Source of the DNA: CAVVNN01 sp963838035
GTDB lineage: Bacteria > Actinomycetota > Thermoleophilia > Solirubrobacterales > 70-9
Direction of reading: 5' to 3'
Assembly: GCA_963838035.1 (NCBI GenBank)
Contig: CAWIPM010000002.1
Span: forward strand, 310,001-374,000
Length of the DNA: 64,000 bases
The notes beneath the pieces are model-generated. The model was not told the DNA's origin. It was given only the letters and a program-made list of their open reading frames with translations, and did no database searches. Of the stretch, positions 60,395 through 64,000 are shown in pieces (the stretch's first letter is position 1; each line of letters starts with the position of its first letter). The position numbers and the translations under genes were made by a program.

Positions 60395-60441
60395 AGAGGC
60401 GCCTACCGGAGTCGAACCGGTGTAAACGGCTTTGCAGGCCG
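60395..60441 (-). repeat. tRNA-Cys copy of the 47-bp att repeat
   Basis: The part of the intact tRNA-Cys gene, plus 2 bases beyond its 3' end, that is duplicated exactly at 48511-48557 and in degraded form at 41030-41077. Confidence 0.85.
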
Positions 60442-60467
60442 CTGCGTAGCCACTCCGCCAAGGCGCC
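60397..60467 (-). tRNA. tRNA-Cys (anticodon GCA)
   Basis: A 71-nt cloverleaf on the minus strand. The acceptor is GGCGCCT/AGGCGCC with the U73 required by CysRS, the anticodon loop CTGCAAA gives GCA, and the T-arm is ACCGG/CCGGT around TTCGACT. CCA is not encoded. Its 3' half is duplicated at two places to the left, marking it as the integration target. Confidence 0.95.
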
Positions 60468-60480
60468 GGGTGGATGAAGA

Positions 60481-62019
60481 TTACTGGCGGGTTCCGGCCG
60501 GCGGAACGTCCGAAGGAACGGCGGTCAAGGCGGTGGCCCTCTCCCGAGCTTGAGCCCGGGGAGCGGGGCTGGAGAACTGCATCGCGTCGTCTTCGAGCGG
60601 GCCGAATCTCAGGGCCCGGAGGTCGATGGGGTAGTTCATGCGCAGTTTCCATGGCTCCTTGGATCCCTGTTTGGGGAGCTGGTCCACGGAGCGCAGGACG
60701 TAGCCGGCCGTCAGCGGCATCAGGGGCTCCTCGACTATCGAGGGGTCGGTTACCCGTGGCACGCAGACGGTGTGGTCGTGTGCGTCCATATGGGCGAGCA
60801 GGCGACAGACGTATTCGGCGGTGAGATCGGCTTTCAGCGTCCAGGATGCGTTCGTGTACCCGAGAGTGAAGGCGAAGTTCGGCACGTCGCTGAGCATCAT
60901 GCCCTTGTAGGTCATCGCCCTGGAGAGGTCCGTCGCCTGCCCGTCGATTCCGATCTCCAGGCCGCCGAGGAAGAGCAGGTTCAGCCCGGTGGCGGTGATG
61001 ACCAGGTCGGCATCGAGCTCGGCGCCCGACGCGAGCCTGACGCCCCCCTTGGTGAAGGTCTCGATCTCGTCGGTGACGATCTCGGCGCGGCCGGCGGAGA
61101 TCGCCTTGAAGAGATCGGAGTCCGGCACCAGGCAGAGGCGCTGGTCCCATGGGTTGTAGCGAGGGTTGAAGTGCCTGTCGACTTCGTATCCGGGTGGCAG
61201 GGCCCGCCGCACGCCTCGCCGCAGGAGCTTCTTCATCGCCTCCGGGCGGCGGCGGCTGAGCTGGTAGCTCGCCATCTGCAGCAGCACGTTCTTCCAGCGC
61301 ACGATCGCGTAGGCGGCCCTGTCGGGGAGCATCCGGCGCAACCGGTTGGCGATCGCGTCTTCGGCCGGCATCGATACGACGTAGGTGGGCGAGCGCTGCA
61401 GCATCGTCACCTGCTCTGCCGTCTCCGCCAGCGAAGGCACGAGCGTCATCGCGGTGGCGCCGCTGCCGATCACAAGGACGCGCTTGCCCGCGTATTCTAG
61501 ATCCTCGGGCCAATGCTGGGGGTGGACGACGCGTCCGGCGAAGCGCTCGATGCCGGGGAACTGCGGCGAAAAGCCTTCGTCGTAGCGGAAATAGCCGCTG
61601 CAGATGAAGAGAAAGCCACAGGTGAGCCGGACCGTCTCCCCCGTATCGGTTCGCTCCGCCTCCACCGTCCAGCGGGCGTCGGGCGTAGACCACTCGGCGC
61701 CCACCACGCGATGGCGGAACCGGATCTTCGCGTCGATGCCGGCATCGCTCGCGGTTTCGCGGACATAGCGCAGGATCGAGGAGCCGTCGGCGATCGACTT
61801 CGCCTCCGTCCACGGCCGGAACCTGTAGCCGAGCGTGTGCATGTCGGAGTCCGAGCGAATGCCGGGGTAGCGGAAGAGGTCCCAGGTCCCTCCCAGGTCC
61901 TCCCGCGCCTCGAGGATCGCATAGCTCTTCCCCGGGCAGCGCTCCTGCAGGTGGTGGGCCGCACCGATGCCGGAGATCCCGGCCCCGACGATCAGCACAT
62001 CGAGATGTTCGGTTGTCAC
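60481..62019 (-). CDS. Flavin-containing (Baeyer-Villiger-type) monooxygenase
   Basis: A 512-residue class B flavoprotein. The FAD Rossmann motif GAGISG is at 12-17, the Baeyer-Villiger fingerprint FAGRVVHPQHW at 160-170, and the NADPH Rossmann VLVIGSGATA near 180. It would insert oxygen next to a ketone or oxidise N/S atoms; the substrate is unknown. The start is GTG at 62019, matching the family N-terminus (TTEHLDVLIVGAG). This is only 2 nt after the tRNA-Gly 3' end, so there is no room for a ribosome-binding site outside the tRNA. Confidence 0.92.
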   Translation of the reverse strand: MTTEHLDVLIVGAGISGIGAAHHLQERCPGKSYAILEAREDLGGTWDLFRYPGIRSDSDMHTLGYRFRPWTEAKSIADGSSILRYVRETASDAGIDAKIRFRHRVVGAEWSTPDARWTVEAERTDTGETVRLTCGFLFICSGYFRYDEGFSPQFPGIERFAGRVVHPQHWPEDLEYAGKRVLVIGSGATAMTLVPSLAETAEQVTMLQRSPTYVVSMPAEDAIANRLRRMLPDRAAYAIVRWKNVLLQMASYQLSRRRPEAMKKLLRRGVRRALPPGYEVDRHFNPRYNPWDQRLCLVPDSDLFKAISAGRAEIVTDEIETFTKGGVRLASGAELDADLVITATGLNLLFLGGLEIGIDGQATDLSRAMTYKGMMLSDVPNFAFTLGYTNASWTLKADLTAEYVCRLLAHMDAHDHTVCVPRVTDPSIVEEPLMPLTAGYVLRSVDQLPKQGSKEPWKLRMNYPIDLRALRFGPLEDDAMQFSSPAPRAQARERATALTAVPSDVPPAGTRQ

Positions 62020-62021
62020 GA

Positions 62022-62095
62022 AGCGGCTGATGGGATTCGAACCCACGACCTTCTGCATGGCAAGCAGACGCTCTAGCCAGCTGAGCTACAGCCGC
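62022..62095 (-). tRNA. tRNA-Gly (anticodon GCC)
   Basis: A 74-nt cloverleaf on the minus strand. The acceptor is GCGGCTG/CAGCCGC with U73, the anticodon stem TCTGC/GCAGA with loop TTGCCAT (U33, anticodon GCC), and the T-arm TTCGAAT. CCA is not encoded. The monooxygenase GTG follows its 3' end after 2 nt. Confidence 0.95.
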
Positions 62096-62326
62096 ACGGG
62101 GCGGGATTCTAGCTTGGGACCCGAGGTTCCTGCCTCAGCCGTTGCCAATGCCGCTCAGGATGTGCGGCCTTTTTCGGATGATCGCCACCAGCGCCTGCTG
62201 TAGCTTCGGCCCATTGCCAAGCCGACCGCGATTGCAAGACGACTCAGTCGTCTTCGGCGGCATTGCCGCCGGGCAGTCCTTTTCGGCTGTTCGCCGGCAG
62301 CGTTCCTTCTGGTCTACTCGCCTCCC

Positions 62327-63622
62327 GTGGCCGTCGCCAGACACGTCTACGTCGCAAGCGAACACCCCGACGCTGTCTCGGTCATCGGCACCAGGGCCCG
62401 CCACGTAATCGGTCCGCCAATCAAGGTTGGAGAAAACCCGTCTGCGATCGCGATCGCTCCCGACGGCAGGAGCGCATATGTGGCCAACTTCGACTCGAGC
62501 ACCGTCTCCGTGATCAACACGCACAGCAACCGGGTGACGGCCACGATATCCCTCGGTGCGCCACAGCCGCCAGCCTCGATCGTGCCAAGCATGTCGGCGA
62601 TCGCGATCGCCCCCGACGGCAGGACCGCCTACGTGGCCGAGCCAGGCTCTAACAGCATTGTCGTCATCGACACCGAAACCAACCAGGTCGTGGCTCCGCC
62701 GATCGCGGTGGGGACGGACCCTTCGGCGATCGCCATCGCTCCCGACGGGGGCACCGCCTACGTGGCCAATTTCGGCTCGAGCACCGTCTCGACGATCGAC
62801 ACCGGCAGCGACCGGGTGGTGGGCTCGCCGATCGATATAGAAGGAAGCTCGTCCCTGGTGCCCCTCGGCATAGGGGCAAACCCTTCGGCGATCGCGATCG
62901 CTCCCGACGGGAGCACCGCCTACGTGGCCAACCGCAGCACGCCTACCGTTTCCGTAATCGACACGTCGACCAACCGGGTGGTCGGAACGGCGATCGTCGT
63001 CCACAGTGGCCAGTCGGCGATCGCGATCGCCGGCAACGGCAGTACCGCCTACGCGACGAACTACGCCGACGACACCGTCTCCGTCTCCGCGATCGACACC
63101 GGGACCCATCGGGTGTCGGGTTCGCGGATCAGCGGCAGCTCGTTCCCTTCGGCGATCTCGATTTCCCCCAACGGCAAGACCGCCTTCGTGGCGGACTACA
63201 TCTCCAACTCGATCTCGACGCTCGACGTTCAACGCGACAAGGTTGTGGGCAGGCCGATCAAGGTCGGTGCCAGGCCATCGGCGATCGCGATCGTTCCCGA
63301 CCAGCCACCGATCGCCTCCTTCCGCCGCAGCGCCGCCCAGCCCAAGGTACCGGTCGCTTTCGATGCCTCCGCCTCCCACGATCCAGATGGCTCGATCGCT
63401 CGCTACAAGTGGACATTCGGAGACGGAAGCAAGGCACGCACGAACACCCCGGCCGCACACCACATCTACCGGAACCCGGGGAGTTACAGGGTCACGCTCG
63501 AGGTGATCGACAAGGAGGGCTGCTCGAGCTCGATGATCTTCACCGGGCAAACCGCATCGTGCAACGGATCGGCGCGGGCCGCAACCGAGACTCATACCGT
63601 CAACGTGGTCCGGCAACCTTGA
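62327..63622 (+). CDS. YVTN beta-propeller protein with C-terminal PKD domain
   Basis: A 431-residue protein from GTG at 62327. About seven blades of the surface-layer YVTN type repeat the pattern NPSAIAIAPDG.TAYVAN...VSVIDT. A PKD domain follows (PKVPVAFDASASHDPDGSIARYKWTFGDG). Extracellular. The in-frame sequence before 62327 looks like a signal peptide (AVLFGCSPAAFLLVYSPPVAVA) with a basic n-region. It has no ATG, GTG or TTG after the stop at 62201, so the true start may be an unusual codon (ATT at 62213) or may have been lost. Confidence 0.8.
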   Translation: MAVARHVYVASEHPDAVSVIGTRARHVIGPPIKVGENPSAIAIAPDGRSAYVANFDSSTVSVINTHSNRVTATISLGAPQPPASIVPSMSAIAIAPDGRTAYVAEPGSNSIVVIDTETNQVVAPPIAVGTDPSAIAIAPDGGTAYVANFGSSTVSTIDTGSDRVVGSPIDIEGSSSLVPLGIGANPSAIAIAPDGSTAYVANRSTPTVSVIDTSTNRVVGTAIVVHSGQSAIAIAGNGSTAYATNYADDTVSVSAIDTGTHRVSGSRISGSSFPSAISISPNGKTAFVADYISNSISTLDVQRDKVVGRPIKVGARPSAIAIVPDQPPIASFRRSAAQPKVPVAFDASASHDPDGSIARYKWTFGDGSKARTNTPAAHHIYRNPGSYRVTLEVIDKEGCSSSMIFTGQTASCNGSARAATETHTVNVVRQP

Positions 63623-63644
63623 TGTAGATCGCTTTAGAAGAGCC

Positions 63645-64000
63645 TCACTCCAGCTCGGCCAGCAGGCCCTGAAGGTCCAGCGGGCGCGTGTACATCTCGA
63701 CCTTCTGCCCGGGCTGCGGAGCGGGCCACTCCTCCTTTGGGCGGTCCCAGTAGAGCTCGATGCCGTTGCCGTCGGGGTCGCTCAGGTAGAGGGCCTCGCT
63801 GACTCCATGGTCGGAGGCGCCTTCTATGGTGACCCCGGCGCCCGCGAGCCGGCGCAGGGCGTCGGCGAGGGCGGCGCGGGTCGGGTAGCGGATCGCGACG
63901 TGGAAGAGGCCCGTCGTGCCGGGCGGAGGGGGCGAACCTCCCTTCGAGTGCCAGGTGTTGAGGCCGATGTGGTGGTGATAGCCACCCGCCGAGACGAAGG
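63645..64000 (-). CDS. Glyoxalase/VOC-family protein, C-terminal part
   Basis: The frame is open to the end of the window, so the start lies beyond base 64000. The visible part reads GGYHHHIGLNTWHSKGG, then FHVAIRYP and DPDGNGIELYWDRP, the C-terminal half of a vicinal-oxygen-chelate protein of the catechol 2,3-dioxygenase-like type. Metal ligands would be the His in YHHHIGLN and the Glu in GIELYWD. It may be an extradiol dioxygenase or a related lyase. Confidence 0.85.
   Translation of the reverse strand, partial: FVSAGGYHHHIGLNTWHSKGGSPPPPGTTGLFHVAIRYPTRAALADALRRLAGAGVTIEGASDHGVSEALYLSDPDGNGIELYWDRPKEEWPAPQPGQKVEMYTRPLDLQGLLAELE

Larger units (their letters stand above)
60151..60396. other. 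Island-end sequence next to tRNA-Cys
   Basis: No gene. It holds the GTGCACCAGT pair (60269-60289), a 6-bp CCGGTT/AACCGG palindrome near 60305-60318, a 6-bp inverted repeat at 60337-60354 and a 12-bp inverted repeat at 60363-60392. The layout resembles the sequence left of the degraded copy at 41030. Confidence 0.6.

Overview
The window is GC-rich, gene-dense bacterial DNA with heavy use of GTG starts and many 1-4 bp stop/start overlaps. The gene content (a phenylalanyl-tRNA synthetase/arginine super-operon, an HDOD-LuxR hybrid regulator, an Rpf-like cell-wall lysin, a heterodimeric zinc permease) points to an actinomycete-type organism. Thermoleophilia/Solirubrobacterales is my best guess, but that is inference, not a database result.

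Region 1 (1-17.1 kb) is core chromosome. It starts with the 3' end of a GMC oxidoreductase, followed by a minus-strand run rrf2-cysK-cysE-pcrA-folD-membrane protein. Then come a degenerate response regulator facing an HDOD-LuxR protein, gltX and nfo sharing overlapping start codons, an acyl-CoA dehydrogenase, a small Cys-rich protein, dnaE and a secreted lysin. Region 2 (17.1-34.1 kb) is a long minus-strand block in which trmH-pheS-pheT runs by overlaps into argC-J-B-D, two non-arg genes, argG and a 50-residue membrane protein. The ribosomal genes rpmI-rplT end in a clear terminator and are separated from infC by an inserted, oppositely oriented wecB. thrS and a large membrane protein follow, the latter starting 4 nt after a tRNA-Val. 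Region 3 (34.1-40.9 kb) has zwf, a GNAT protein and secreted or membrane proteins, including a delta-60-repeat protein.

Region 4 (40.9-60.5 kb) is a mosaic built at a tRNA-Cys gene. A perfect 47-bp copy of the 3' part of tRNA-Cys lies at 48511-48557, a degraded copy at 41030-41077, and the intact gene at 60397-60467, all in the same orientation. The 41-48.5 kb segment is a decaying island: a frameshifted hypothetical, a hicA remnant with hicB, a Rep fragment, a metalloprotease/Ig pair, an IS630 remnant, a broken secreted protein and a multiply frameshifted YWTD propeller. The 48.7-60.15 kb segment carries intact respiratory and metal genes (sco-ctaG-dsbA-tlpA for cytochrome oxidase copper assembly; znuA-C-B-B-zur for zinc uptake; a deacetylase; lgt). 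It is bounded by a 5'-truncated MFS gene and a truncated, frameshifted lepB.

Region 5 (60.5-64 kb) has a Baeyer-Villiger-type monooxygenase that starts 2 nt after a tRNA-Gly, a YVTN propeller/PKD protein, and a VOC-family protein running off the end. I saw no CRISPR array, rRNA or complete transposon.
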